This document shows, piece after piece, positions 26,605 through 35,521 of a stretch of DNA of 64,000 nt; position 1 is the stretch's first letter; every line of letters begins with the position of its first letter. A program made the translations under genes and the position numbers. The stretch covers positions 124,001 through 188,000 of the forward strand of contig NZ_LS483254.1 in NCBI RefSeq assembly GCF_900465355.1, given 5' to 3'. The DNA is from Candidatus Bipolaricaulis anaerobius (GTDB lineage Bacteria; Bipolaricaulota; Bipolaricaulia; Bipolaricaulales; Bipolaricaulaceae). The notes under the pieces are model-generated. The model made no database searches. It saw nothing but the letters and a program-made list of their open reading frames with translations, and was not told the DNA's origin.

Positions 26605-27188
26605 CCCTTGGCAAGCAGGGTAAGGGCGCGGCGGATGAGCTCCTCCACCGAGGCATCCGGGGATTCTCGCACGAGCTTCTCCACCGCCCGCCGCGCTTCC
26701 GTCTCCGGGAACCCGAGGACCTTTGAGGTGAGGGCCTTCACCACCACCTGGGCCTTCTCCGCCGCAGGGGACGGCCCTGCGGGGGCCCACGTGGCGAGCT
26801 TCTCCGAGAGCTCGACCATCACCCGCTGCGCGGTGCGCCGGCCGATCCCCTTCACCCCGTCGAGGGCGGAGAGGTCCCCCTGGCGCACCGCTGCGGATAG
26901 CTCGGCGGGGGGAAGGGCCGACACCAGCCGGAACGCAAGCTTAGGCCCTACCTGGGGCACGGAGAGGAGGGTCACGAACATCTCCCGCTCCTCCCGCGTC
27001 GCGAACCCCCACAGCTCAATCCCATCCTCGCGCAGGATGAGGTGGGTGAGGAGCCGCACCTTGTCGCTCGCCCGCAGATCGTTCACCGTCCGGGCGGGCA
27101 CTGCCACCCGCAACCCCACCCCCCCCACCGCCACCACGAGGAACTCCTCCCCCACCTCGGCGATCGGCCCCTCGACGAACTCAACCAT
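26601..27188 (-). CDS. ruvA: Holliday junction DNA helicase subunit RuvA
   Basis: A 195-residue protein with an OB-fold N-terminal domain (MVEFVEGPIAEVGEEFLVV), two HhH motifs (LLSVPQVGPKLAFRLVSAL and LDGVKGIGRRTAQRVMVEL) and a C-terminal UBA-like domain III that contacts RuvB. It binds four-way junctions as a tetramer. ruvB and ruvC are not in the window. Coupled to ruvX downstream (4-base overlap) and yigZ upstream (8-base overlap). Confidence 0.94.
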   Translation of the reverse strand: MVEFVEGPIAEVGEEFLVVAVGGVGLRVAVPARTVNDLRASDKVRLLTHLILREDGIELWGFATREEREMFVTLLSVPQVGPKLAFRLVSALPPAELSAAVRQGDLSALDGVKGIGRRTAQRVMVELSEKLATWAPAGPSPAAEKAQVVVKALTSKVLGFPETEARRAVEKLVRESPDASVEELIRRALTLLAKG

Positions 27189-27765
27189 CGCTGACCTCCC
27201 TCACCTCGCCCCACGGGAAAGCGGCGGCCTGGAACAGGGGAGCATTGGCCTCGGGGAGGACGAGCTCGATCTCCGCGCGGTCGGTGAACCGCTGGGAGAG
27301 GACACGCCCATCGTGCCTGCGGGCGAGGGAGAGGAGCGCCCCGACCGCCCCCGGCTCGGCAACAACGCGCAACCTCCGCGAAGGGACGAGAGGACGGACG
27401 CCCGCCGCAACGAGGGCCGCGCGGGCCGCATCGCGGTACGCCCGGGTGAGGCCTCCCACCCCCAGCTTGACCCCGCCGAAGTAGCGCACCACCGCGACGA
27501 GGACATCCCCCAGCTCCTCGCCCTCAACAAGGCTCAGGATCGGTTTGCCCGCGGAACCGGGTGGCTCCCCATCGTCGCTTCCCCGACCCGCGCCGGATCG
27601 GAGGCGGTACGCGTACGGGATGTGGCGCGCCGCGTGGTGTTCCCGCCGGAGCCGCCGCAGGGCCTCCTCCACCTCCTCCGCCGTCGTGACGGGGAGGGCG
27701 GCCGCGAGGAACCGCGACCTCTCGCGGACGAGCTTCGCCTCGGCCGGCCGAAGGATGGTGTTCAT
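27181..27765 (-). CDS. YigZ/IMPACT-family protein
   Basis: A 194-residue protein of the UPF0029/IMPACT family. RERSRFLAAALPV opens the domain, followed by HHAARHIPYAYRL, DDGEPPGSAGKPIL and VRYFGGVKLGVGGLTRAYRDAA. The C-terminal RNase PH-like half follows. Homologues influence translation under stress or nutrient limitation; the bacterial role is poorly known. The ATG at 27765 overlaps the stop of the next upstream gene by 4 bases; the frame extends to 28158 but without family similarity. Confidence 0.9.
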   Translation of the reverse strand: MNTILRPAEAKLVRERSRFLAAALPVTTAEEVEEALRRLRREHHAARHIPYAYRLRSGAGRGSDDGEPPGSAGKPILSLVEGEELGDVLVAVVRYFGGVKLGVGGLTRAYRDAARAALVAAGVRPLVPSRRLRVVAEPGAVGALLSLARRHDGRVLSQRFTDRAEIELVLPEANAPLFQAAAFPWGEVREVSDG

Positions 27766-28538
27766 CCCACCTGCGGGGGCGGCTCGGTCCGGGCGAGGGT
27801 TGCGAGCTCCGCGAACGCCCGTCGGACCTTTGGCTCCTCGCCCACAAGGAGGAGGGTCACCGCCCCCGCCCCTGGCCCGACTCCCCCGCTTGCGAGGTGC
27901 GCGGCCCGCACCCCATACCGGAGCGCGATCGCCTCGACCTCGGTCACGACCGTCCCCACGAGCGGGCACAGGCCCACCGGCGACCCGGTGGCCTCGTCCA
28001 CCCTTCCGATCCCCACCTCGCGGGCGAGGTCGGCCACGAAGCCGTGGATGGACTTGGCGCACGAGATCGGGATCACGATCTCCACCCCCCGGGCGAGGGC
28101 GGGGACCGCGAACTTCCCCACCGTGCCCCCGGCGGGGGAGGCCATGAACACCCCGCACACGCCGGCCGGGTCGAGGACGTTCGCCCCCTTAATGAGGACG
28201 TCCCCCCCACGAAGCTCCCCGAGCGCCTCGTCCGGGGAGAGCTCGATCGGCTGGCCGCGGCGGAGGACGAGGGGCGTCGCCTGCCGCTCCGCGGGGAGCG
28301 AGGCGAGCGTGTCTCCGATGTACCCCGCGCAGAACCTCTCCCGCTCGATCCCCCGGCCGAGGAGTTCCTCGGCCACGTAGCCGTTCGTCGTCCCGAGGGC
28401 CACGACGACAAGCCCCTCCCGGAGGGCGCGCTCTACCGCCGGGAGCTCCGCCACCCCCCGTGCGATGAGCCGCCGCGCCGCCCCTGGCGGCAGGACAACG
28501 ATCGCCCGATATCCGGTTGCGTCCCCATCCCCGTGCAT
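27762..28538 (-). CDS. Conserved protein of unknown function
   Basis: A 258-residue soluble protein I do not recognise. It has alternating beta strands and glycine turns suggesting an alpha/beta Rossmann-like fold (VVVALGTTNGYVAEELLG, GGDVLIKGANVLDPAGVCGVFMASPAGGTVGKF, VPISCAKSIHG, ASGGVGPGAGAVTLLLVG). Two cysteines sit in conserved-looking segments (PISCAK, GLCPLVGT). No signal peptide or membrane helix is seen. It is the first gene of a coupled run with yigZ, ruvA and ruvX, and lies divergent to the acyl-CoA synthetase gene. Confidence 0.75.
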   Translation of the reverse strand: MHGDGDATGYRAIVVLPPGAARRLIARGVAELPAVERALREGLVVVALGTTNGYVAEELLGRGIERERFCAGYIGDTLASLPAERQATPLVLRRGQPIELSPDEALGELRGGDVLIKGANVLDPAGVCGVFMASPAGGTVGKFAVPALARGVEIVIPISCAKSIHGFVADLAREVGIGRVDEATGSPVGLCPLVGTVVTEVEAIALRYGVRAAHLASGGVGPGAGAVTLLLVGEEPKVRRAFAELATLARTEPPPQVG

Positions 28539-28585
28539 GCTATAACACTAGCCAACGAGGTTGACTTCGGCAAAGGAGTGATCGG

Positions 28586-30202
28586 ATGGTCTTCACACGC
28601 GAGGAGTACGAGCGCGAGCGGCGGGAGTTCCGGTGGGACATCCCCGTGGGGTACACGATCGCCGGGGCGGTGGACGGGCATGCCCGCGCCCACCCGGACA
28701 AGGCATGCGTCCTGTGGGAATCGGAGAAGGGCGATCGGCGGACGATGACGTGGGGGGAACTCTCCGACCTCTCGAGCCGGTTCGCTTCGGTCCTGATGGG
28801 GCTCGGGGTGAAGGCAGGCGATCCGGTGATGCACATCTTCCCTCGCCTCCCAGAGGCGTTCGTCGCCCAGATCGGGACGTTCAAGGCAGGCGGGGTGGCC
28901 GTGCCCGGCACGGACATGCTGCGCGCCAAGGACATCATCTACCGTGCGGAGACGGCCGGGGCGCGCACCGTGATCGCCCACGTCTCGGCGATCGGCGAGG
29001 TGGAAGAAGCGCGGGGCAAGTGCCCGCTCGAGCACTTCATCCTCATCGGCGGGGAGAGGCCAGGGTGGATCTCGTTCGAGAAGGCGCTAAAGAACGCCCG
29101 GCCCGCGGATCCCGTCCCCCTCACCGCGAACGACCCCCTCACGATCAACTTCACCTCCGGCACCACCGGGAACCCGAAGCCGGTCATGCACCGCCACCGC
29201 TGGCTGTATGGGCACTCCCGCGTCACCGCCCGCTACTTCTGGGGGGCGAACCCCGACGACCTCATCTGGGCCACCACCGCCCCGGGCTGGGCGAAGTGGT
29301 ACTGGGCGCCGATGGGGGTCGGCCTCACCATCGGCTGCACCCAGCTCATGTACCACGGAAGGTTCGACGCCGAGCGCTACCTCGACCTCCTCGCCCGCTA
29401 CCCGGTCACCAAGCTCTGCGCCACCCCCACCGAGTACCGGCTCCTCATCCAGGTCCCGGACCTCAGGAAGCGCCAGGTAGCGCTCGTGGACGCCGTGTCC
29501 GCGGGGGAACCCCTCAACGCGGAGGCGATCGGGGTGTTCCGCGACGCATTCGGGATCACGATCCGCGATGGGTACGGCCAGACGGAGTCCGTGTGCTTGG
29601 CCTGCAACCCGCCGGGCCTGCCGGTGAAGCCTGGTTCGATGGGCCTCCCCACCCCAGGCCCCAACGCAACCCCCATCAACGAACAGGGGGAACCCATCAA
29701 GCCGGGCGAGATCGGGGAGATCGCCGTCCCAGTGGGGAACCCGGGGATCTTCGACGGGTACTGGAAGAACCCTCAGCTCACCTCCCAGGTCCTGTCCGGA
29801 AAGTGGTACCGCACCGGGGATCTCGTGCGCTTGGACGAAGATGGGTACTTCTTCTTCGAGGGCCGGGCTGACGACGTGATCAAGGCCTCCGGCTACCGGA
29901 TCGGGCCGTTCGAGGTCGAGGACGCCCTCGTCTCCCACCCCGCCGTCGTCGAGGCGGCGGTGATCGGAGCGAACCACCCCGTGCGGGGCCAGATCGTGAA
30001 GGCATTCGTGGTCCTCGCCACGGGGTACCAGCCATCGGAGGCGCTCGTGGCTGAGCTCCAGGATCACGTGAAGAAGGTCACCGCCCCCTACAAGTACCCG
30101 CGGGAGATCGAGTTCGTGGCCGAGCTCCCCAAGACGACGAGCGGAAAAATCAAGCGCGCCGAGCTGCGGCGGCGCGATGCTGAGCGCAGGATGGGGGACT
30201 GA
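28586..30202 (+). CDS. AMP-forming acyl-CoA synthetase (ACSM/medium-chain like)
   Basis: A 538-residue ANL-superfamily ligase. P-loop motif TINFTSGTTGNPKPV, adenine-binding DGYGQTESV, hinge GKWYRTGDLVRLDEDGYFFFEGRADDVIKASGYRIGPFEVE and the C-terminal catalytic lysine in TTSGKIKRAE are all present. It resembles medium-chain or acetate-type synthetases; the chain length cannot be fixed. The ATG at 28586 follows AAAGGAG. The cdd gene starts 13 bases after its stop and may be coupled. Confidence 0.92.
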   Translation: MVFTREEYERERREFRWDIPVGYTIAGAVDGHARAHPDKACVLWESEKGDRRTMTWGELSDLSSRFASVLMGLGVKAGDPVMHIFPRLPEAFVAQIGTFKAGGVAVPGTDMLRAKDIIYRAETAGARTVIAHVSAIGEVEEARGKCPLEHFILIGGERPGWISFEKALKNARPADPVPLTANDPLTINFTSGTTGNPKPVMHRHRWLYGHSRVTARYFWGANPDDLIWATTAPGWAKWYWAPMGVGLTIGCTQLMYHGRFDAERYLDLLARYPVTKLCATPTEYRLLIQVPDLRKRQVALVDAVSAGEPLNAEAIGVFRDAFGITIRDGYGQTESVCLACNPPGLPVKPGSMGLPTPGPNATPINEQGEPIKPGEIGEIAVPVGNPGIFDGYWKNPQLTSQVLSGKWYRTGDLVRLDEDGYFFFEGRADDVIKASGYRIGPFEVEDALVSHPAVVEAAVIGANHPVRGQIVKAFVVLATGYQPSEALVAELQDHVKKVTAPYKYPREIEFVAELPKTTSGKIKRAELRRRDAERRMGD

Positions 30203-30215
30203 CGAGGAGGGAGAA

Positions 30216-30614
30216 GTGGACGAGGCACGGCTTGTCGCGGCGGCGGTGGAGGCGCGGAGGAGGGCCTATGCCCCCTACTCCGGGTTCGCGGTAGGGGCAG
30301 CCCTCCTCTCCACGGGGGGGAAGCTCTTCACGGGGTGCAACGTGGAGAACGCGTCCTACGGGCTCACCGTGTGCGCGGAGCGGGTGGCCCTGTTCAAGGC
30401 CGTGTCCGAGGGGGTGCGGGAGTTCGCGGCGATCGCCGTCGCCTGCGGGGACTCCCCCTGCTCCCCCTGCGGGGCGTGCCGCCAGGCCCTGTACGAGTTC
30501 GCCCCCAACTTGAAGGTGATCCTCGCCGATGGAGAGGGGAGGAGATGGGAGGCGCTGCCGCTCTCCTCTCTCCTCCCCAAGGGGTTCGGGCCCGCCGACC
30601 TGGCGGGCGGATGA
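30216..30614 (+). CDS. cdd: Cytidine deaminase
   Basis: A 132-residue deaminase of the small homotetrameric type. The zinc site is complete: C-N-V-E-N with the catalytic E in YGLTVCAERVALFKA, and PCSPCGACRQAL with two zinc cysteines. It converts cytidine and deoxycytidine to uridine in pyrimidine salvage. The GTG at 30216 is placed by GAGGAGGGA; the open frame upstream (ATG 30177) lies inside the preceding gene. Confidence 0.92.
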   Translation: MDEARLVAAAVEARRRAYAPYSGFAVGAALLSTGGKLFTGCNVENASYGLTVCAERVALFKAVSEGVREFAAIAVACGDSPCSPCGACRQALYEFAPNLKVILADGEGRRWEALPLSSLLPKGFGPADLAGG

Positions 30615-30621
30615 CCCACAG

Positions 30622-31746
30622 CTAGAGGATCTTCATCGACGCGGACAGGTTGAAGTCCACCGACCACCCGGTCTGCCCAGGGGCCCTGCTCACCGAGAGG
30701 CCAACCCCGAGGTTCGCCTGTCCGAGGGTGAACGCGAGCTGGACGTGGGCCGACACCGAGTCCGCCGAGTCGCGATCGCGGGGTTGCACCCGCTGGAGCG
30801 CGAGGCCCGCCTGGAGGGAGGACGTCGCGCTCAGCGCCTGCTCGTAGGACGCGGTGGCGCTCAGCGTGTGCTCGTTCACGATGTCAAACGGCCCGGTGGC
30901 CACAGCGCGGAGCAGGATTTGGGCATCGGGAGTGGGAGCGTGCGCGGCGTCGGCGGAGACGGTGACAACCAGGTCCTGCTGCCCCCCGTAGGGGTCAACG
31001 AGCTCGTAGCCGAACCCAGCCTGAAGGGCCCACCCACAGTAGCGCTGCGCCGCGGTGGAGAGGATCTCGTCCTCGATCGCGAGGACCGCCCGCGGGTCAA
31101 CGGAGGCCCCGGCCGCACCCTCGATCAGCACCACCACGGCCGCGGCAAGGTCCTTCGCCGCCTGGAGGGCGTCCTTCCCCTCAGCGTACTCGGCCCAGCG
31201 GCCGATCTCGTGGGCGACGTCGAGGAGCGTCTGGTCGGGGAGGGTCCGCGCGATCACCTTCCGGTCCAGGAGGAGCTTCTGGATGCGGAACGCCTTCGCG
31301 AGCGGCGTCACGTCGGCGAACCGGCCGTAGCCCGCGCCGAGGGTCAACGTCACCCCCGGCTGGGGCTGGCCGGTCGCGTAGCCCGCGTTGAACCCAGCAA
31401 ACCCGAAGAAGGGCTCACCGGAAACGAAGTAGTACCGGGCTGTCCCCGCCCCCTGTGCGGCAACGCTCGCCAGGCCCAGGTTCACGAGCCCCAGTTCGCC
31501 GAGGCCGGTGAGGCTATACCCAAGGCCAGGGGAGTCGAAGAGCTTGCTCAGGCTCATCGTGGCCCGGCCCGCGTTGACATCCACCCCAGGCGTGGCCACA
31601 TCATCGAAGTAGCGGTACGTCCCCGTGACCCAGAGGCTCGTCAGGTCCGTCTGCGGGGGTCGGTAGTCGCACAGCCCCACGGCCCCGAGGGCACCCACCC
31701 CAACGAACGCCACACCCACCACGGTCGCCACTGCGATTCTCATCAT
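30622..31746 (-). CDS. Secreted, probable outer-membrane beta-barrel-like protein
   Basis: A 374-residue protein with an N-terminal signal (MMRIAVATVVGVAFVGVGALGAVG). The rest alternates short amphipathic strands and glycine/serine turns (VTGTYRYFD, VTLTLGAGYGRFAD, WALQAGFGYELVDP, LSATASYEQALSATSSLQAGLALQR, VSAHVQLAFTLGQANLGVGLSVS), fitting a beta-barrel. A helical insert lies at about 160-230. Function unknown. The ATG at 31746 (M-M-R-I) is chosen from GAGGAGGGA. A perfect TATAAT and a 5' hairpin lie upstream. Confidence 0.7.
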   Translation of the reverse strand: MMRIAVATVVGVAFVGVGALGAVGLCDYRPPQTDLTSLWVTGTYRYFDDVATPGVDVNAGRATMSLSKLFDSPGLGYSLTGLGELGLVNLGLASVAAQGAGTARYYFVSGEPFFGFAGFNAGYATGQPQPGVTLTLGAGYGRFADVTPLAKAFRIQKLLLDRKVIARTLPDQTLLDVAHEIGRWAEYAEGKDALQAAKDLAAAVVVLIEGAAGASVDPRAVLAIEDEILSTAAQRYCGWALQAGFGYELVDPYGGQQDLVVTVSADAAHAPTPDAQILLRAVATGPFDIVNEHTLSATASYEQALSATSSLQAGLALQRVQPRDRDSADSVSAHVQLAFTLGQANLGVGLSVSRAPGQTGWSVDFNLSASMKIL

Positions 31747-31761
31747 CCTATGATCCCTCCT

Positions 31762-31783
31762 CATCTGCGGTTCGCCGCAGATG
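31762..31783 (-). promoter_or_regulatory. 5'-UTR hairpin upstream of the beta-barrel gene
   Basis: A perfect 9-bp stem (31762-31770 with 31775-31783) with a 4-base loop, directly before the GAGGAGGGA ribosome site on the minus strand. From the -10 position, transcription should start around 31782, so the mRNA would begin with this stem. Such 5' stems can stabilise mRNA; an operator is the other option. Confidence 0.6.
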
Positions 31784-31789
31784 AATTCC

Positions 31790-31818
31790 ATTATACACAA
31801 CAGGAGGGGGCAAGCGAA
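31790..31818 (-). promoter_or_regulatory. Promoter of the beta-barrel gene
   Basis: A perfect TATAAT on the minus strand (31795-31790) with TTCGCT (31818-31813) 17 bases upstream (3/6 to -35 consensus). It lies in the 108-base gap between the VIT/vWA gene and the beta-barrel gene, so the latter has its own promoter. Confidence 0.55.
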
Positions 31819-31854
31819 GGAACCTGTGCCCCACAGAACCGCGCGATATCGGGT

Positions 31855-33978
31855 CTAGCCCTGGAACTGGGCGCGGACCTCCGGGGTGAGCTCGGTGACG
31901 CCCCCCTCCCCGATTCGCACCCAGGCCGTCCCAAGCTTGAAGATCACTTTCTCCCCCAGCGCCAGGATGGGGCCGATCTCCGGGAACCTGTCCAGAAGGG
32001 AAAAGTAGGCGTCGCTGAGGTAGACGATATTCACCGTCGGCGTGTCTTCCTCGTAAGTGCTCTCCTGCCAGACATCGTCCACAAACAAGAACACCCGGCC
32101 CCCGACCTCGCGGACGTAGTCGGCCCTCTGCGCGGCCTCGGCCTCGGCGAGGGACTTCGTGGCCTGGGCGGCGCCGACTCCTGCAGGCCCGGTCGGAACT
32201 GCCATCGCCAACGGGTTCACGTACGCCGCTGTGCGCTCCTCCTCCCGCACGAGGAACGAGGTGTAGGGGGTGGCGATCCCGTACTGCGTGGCGAGCTCGA
32301 TGATGATCGGCTTCAGCTCGTCCTCTGTCTTCTCCTTGAACCGGATGAGGTTGAGGAGGTGCCCGATCTTCCGCGCCGCCCACAGCCGGGGGAGGGAGCT
32401 CGCCTCGGTGGCTGCGGCGGTGAACTCCACGTTGTAGGTGAGGACTACGTCCTCCGGCCCTCGCTCGCCCGTGAGGACGATCGTCGCCGGACCGCTCCCG
32501 GTGTACCGCCCGAAGAGGGCAAGCTGGGACCCGTAGAAGAGGTCGGGGAGCTGCACCGGGTAGAGGTCGGACACTTCGCCGCCGTCCACCTGTAGCGCGA
32601 GGTCGGCCAGCGCTGGCGCGGCGATCTTCGTGTAGAAGGACGACAGCGCGAGTTCCAGGCTCTCCCCCGGCACCACGTACGTCGTTGTGCCGCGGTTCTG
32701 CTCAGCGAGGAGGTCGAGGAGCTGGGTGTTCACGTCGTAGCCCACCCCGAACGCGAACAACCGCGATCGGGACGTGTTTGCGGCCGTCACGTCGCGAACG
32801 ATCGTGTCTGTCACCGTTTTCCCGGCGGTGGGAAGGCCGTCGGTGAGGAACAGGACGTACTGCGGCCGATCGGCCGGTTGGAGCCACTCCATCGCCTGGA
32901 GGAGGGACTCGTGGATGTTCGTCATTCCCCGCGCGGTGAGCTGGCGCACCTCGCGCTGGGCCGCAGCCACGTTCGCTGCACTTGCCGAGACGAGACCGGA
33001 GGTGAGGCCGAGGATCTCGTGGTCGAACGCGACCACGCCGAAGCGGTCCTCGGGAGTGAGGCGCTCGAGGATGAACGCGGCTGCATCCCGTGCCTGGACC
33101 ATCTTCTCCCCCTCCATGGACCCCGACCGGTCGATCACCAGGACGAGGTCCTTAGGGAGGGGAGCGAGGTCACGAACGGCGGGCGGGGTGACGAGCACGA
33201 GGAAGAACCCGTCTTCGTCGTCGGGCTTGTAGGCGAGGAAGTCCAACCCGACGCCCTCCCCGGTCAGGGAGTAGTAGAGGATGAAATCACGATCGGGCAG
33301 AACATCCTTGTCCACGTAGAGCGCGCGGGCGCTGGTGGGCGCCTCGCGGCCAACGATCACGGGGTGAGTCGGGGAGTACACGCTCCCCACGGGCCGGCTC
33401 GCTTTCACGACGACCTCGACCTTCACTTCCTCAAGCGGCTTGGCCGAGAACCGCTCGGGGGACAAGGGATACCGGTAGCGGAAGAGGCCGCCCTCGGGGG
33501 AGAGGAGCTCCACGTATTCGAGGGCGATCCGACGCGTCTCCCCAGGCTCGATCGGGAAGATCCGGGCCCGGAACGCCCCCTGCCCGATGTACTCGAGGAG
33601 CGCCGGGTCGCGGGCCTGGCGGAGGTAGGAGAGGTAGATCTCCCGTGCCTCATCGGCGGGGAGAACGCCCCCGACCACCGGTTCGCCGTCTACCCACAGG
33701 GTGAACTCCTGGATCACCGCTCCCGAGGGAAGGGGAAAGACGTAGGTCCCCTCGACCGGGAACTCGCCATCGTTGCGGAACGCCTGGTCCACCTTGGTGG
33801 TGGCCACACCGTTCTCGATCGTCACCGTCACGTGGTGGTAGACGATCGTGAGCCAGCGCAGGGGGGGACCGGGGATGTCCGGTCGCGGGATGGGGACGAT
33901 GATCCCATCCGCGAAGCCGGGTACGAGCGGCGCCAAAATCGCCACCAGCGCGACAATGAACCCCAACATTTTCCGCAT
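31855..33978 (-). CDS. VIT and von Willebrand factor A domain protein, secreted
   Basis: A 707-residue protein. Signal peptide at 1-23 (MLGFIVALVAILAPLVPGFA). The VIT domain at about 40-170 (VTVTIENGVATTKVDQAFRN, EGTYVFPLPSGAVI) is followed by a vWA domain at about 280-460 with an intact MIDAS (DLVLVIDRSGSM; T in GMTNIHESL; D in FLTDGLPTAGKT). The C-terminal 250 residues contain beta-rich repeats and a helical segment. This matches the inter-alpha-trypsin inhibitor heavy-chain-like family of bacteria, thought to bind surface or matrix ligands in a metal-dependent way. The ATG at 33978 is preferred because GTG 33987 lies in the ribosome site GGAGGTGG. Confidence 0.88.
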   Translation of the reverse strand: MRKMLGFIVALVAILAPLVPGFADGIIVPIPRPDIPGPPLRWLTIVYHHVTVTIENGVATTKVDQAFRNDGEFPVEGTYVFPLPSGAVIQEFTLWVDGEPVVGGVLPADEAREIYLSYLRQARDPALLEYIGQGAFRARIFPIEPGETRRIALEYVELLSPEGGLFRYRYPLSPERFSAKPLEEVKVEVVVKASRPVGSVYSPTHPVIVGREAPTSARALYVDKDVLPDRDFILYYSLTGEGVGLDFLAYKPDDEDGFFLVLVTPPAVRDLAPLPKDLVLVIDRSGSMEGEKMVQARDAAAFILERLTPEDRFGVVAFDHEILGLTSGLVSASAANVAAAQREVRQLTARGMTNIHESLLQAMEWLQPADRPQYVLFLTDGLPTAGKTVTDTIVRDVTAANTSRSRLFAFGVGYDVNTQLLDLLAEQNRGTTTYVVPGESLELALSSFYTKIAAPALADLALQVDGGEVSDLYPVQLPDLFYGSQLALFGRYTGSGPATIVLTGERGPEDVVLTYNVEFTAAATEASSLPRLWAARKIGHLLNLIRFKEKTEDELKPIIIELATQYGIATPYTSFLVREEERTAAYVNPLAMAVPTGPAGVGAAQATKSLAEAEAAQRADYVREVGGRVFLFVDDVWQESTYEEDTPTVNIVYLSDAYFSLLDRFPEIGPILALGEKVIFKLGTAWVRIGEGGVTELTPEVRAQFQG

Positions 33979-34064
33979 GCCAACCACCTCCCAGCATGGG
34001 GATCTACACGGCGGGAGGCCCGGCGGTTACATCGGCTGGCCCTTTCCGGTTAGCATCGAAGGCC

Positions 34065-34895
34065 ATGGGGTACGTGAAGTTCCTCGGCACGGCGGGGGCG
34101 CGGTTCGTCGTGGCCCGCCAGCTCCGGTTCTCGGCCGGGACGTGGATCGAGCTCGGGGGGACGCAGCTCCTCCTCGACCCCGGCCCGGGGACCCTCCTCC
34201 GGGCCCGTCGGTCCCGCCCTCCGCTCGACCCCGCCAATCTCGCCGCAATCCTCCTCTCCCACAAGCACCTCGACCACTCGACCGACGTGAACATCATGGT
34301 CGAGGCGATGACCGATGGCGGCTACAAGCGACGAGGGGCACTCCTCGCCCCGTCCGATGCGTTGGAGGGCAACGATCCGGTGGTCCTTCGGTACGTCCGC
34401 CCGTTCCTAGAACGGATCGAGACCTGGAAAGAGGACCACAAAATCTGCGGGGTGAGGATCCGCCCCGTGCCCCACGCCCACGGGACCGTGGAGGCGTACG
34501 GCCTCGTGCTCGACTCAACGGAGGGGAGGGTCGGCTTCGTCACGGATTGCCGCTTCGCCTCCGGCCTCGCCGCGCACTACGCGGGGTGCCATCTTCTCGT
34601 CCTCAACGTCGTCCTGAAGGACTGGAAGCCGGAGATCGATCACCTGTCCCTCCCCCAGGCGGGGGAGATCATCGCCGCCGTGAGGCCCAAGGTTTCCGTC
34701 CTCACCCACTTCGGGACGACGATGCTGCGGGCGAACCCGCGCCTCCTCGCGGCGGGCCTCGCCGAATCCCTGGGGATCCCAGTGATCGCCGCGAGCGATG
34801 GCCTGACCGTGGAAGCGGCGGAGTGGGGGGGAACCCCATCCCACTTGTCGGCCGCGGGTGATCAGGCAGACAATGGCAGCGGAGGTGGACGATGA
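34065..34895 (+). CDS. Metallo-beta-lactamase fold hydrolase
   Basis: A 276-residue MBL-superfamily protein: KFLGTAGARFVV start, LLLDPGPGTLL, metal motif SHKHLDHSTDVNI, H in VPHAHGTVEAYG, D in FVTDCRFASG and late H in VLTHFGTT. The metal motif is HxHxDH-like with K at the second position (SHKHLDH). The group is common in archaea and its substrate is unknown, possibly a cyclic nucleotide or RNA. The ATG at 34065 is taken from homology to the family start. It overlaps the next gene by 4 bases. Confidence 0.82.
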   Translation: MGYVKFLGTAGARFVVARQLRFSAGTWIELGGTQLLLDPGPGTLLRARRSRPPLDPANLAAILLSHKHLDHSTDVNIMVEAMTDGGYKRRGALLAPSDALEGNDPVVLRYVRPFLERIETWKEDHKICGVRIRPVPHAHGTVEAYGLVLDSTEGRVGFVTDCRFASGLAAHYAGCHLLVLNVVLKDWKPEIDHLSLPQAGEIIAAVRPKVSVLTHFGTTMLRANPRLLAAGLAESLGIPVIAASDGLTVEAAEWGGTPSHLSAAGDQADNGSGGGR

Positions 34896-35521
34896 AGCGA
34901 GTTTTGTTCACGGTGTTGTTGGGGGTGGGCCTCCTCGCGGGAGGGTGTTCTGAACCTCAGCTGGGGAAACCACCGGTAGCGGGCCTGTGGTACAACCCGT
35001 GGCGGGGAGAGGTGCCGCTCCTCGTCACGTTTGTGAGCCAATCTCAGCCGGGTGATGGCCAGATCGTGGGCTACCACTGGGACTTCGGGGATGGGTCCGT
35101 GAAGGAGGGAGGGGCAACGGTCACCCACTGGTACACGCGGGAGGACACGTTCTACCCCACCCTCACCGTGACCGACGAAGCGGGGCTGACGGCGACCACG
35201 CGCGGCGTGGTCGAGCCCGGCGTGTCGTACCCGCTCGACGTCGTGGAGTGGAGCGCGGAGGAGGAATCCTTCGGCCAACGGGTGGTCGGCCGAGTCAAGA
35301 ACATCGGCGACCGCACGATCAACGAGGGCCGGGTGGTCGTTCAGTTCAGGGACAAGGACTGGATCGTCGTCCAGGAGAGGTCAAAGATCCTGGGCGACCT
35401 GGCGCCGGGGGCCGAGCAGATCTTCGAGGTCACAACCGCCCTCCACCTGAGGGAACTAGGAGCGCCCCACCACACGATCTACACCGAGGTCATCCATCGC
35501 GACCATCCTCTGTCACCGTAG
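34892..35521 (+). CDS. Lipoprotein with PKD domain
   Basis: A 209-residue exported lipoprotein. Signal with lipobox LLAGGC (Cys19). Residues 35-110 are a PKD domain (IVGYHWDFGDGS, YTREDTFYPTLTVTDEAG). Residues 120-205 form a second beta-sandwich, resembling FxLYD-type domains (VVGRVKNIGDRTINEGRVVVQFRD). It probably sits on the outer face of a membrane; ligand unknown. Its ATG overlaps the MBL gene stop, and its end overlaps the convergent TlpA-like gene by 9 bases. Confidence 0.85.
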   Translation: MKRVLFTVLLGVGLLAGGCSEPQLGKPPVAGLWYNPWRGEVPLLVTFVSQSQPGDGQIVGYHWDFGDGSVKEGGATVTHWYTREDTFYPTLTVTDEAGLTATTRGVVEPGVSYPLDVVEWSAEEESFGQRVVGRVKNIGDRTINEGRVVVQFRDKDWIVVQERSKILGDLAPGAEQIFEVTTALHLRELGAPHHTIYTEVIHRDHPLSP

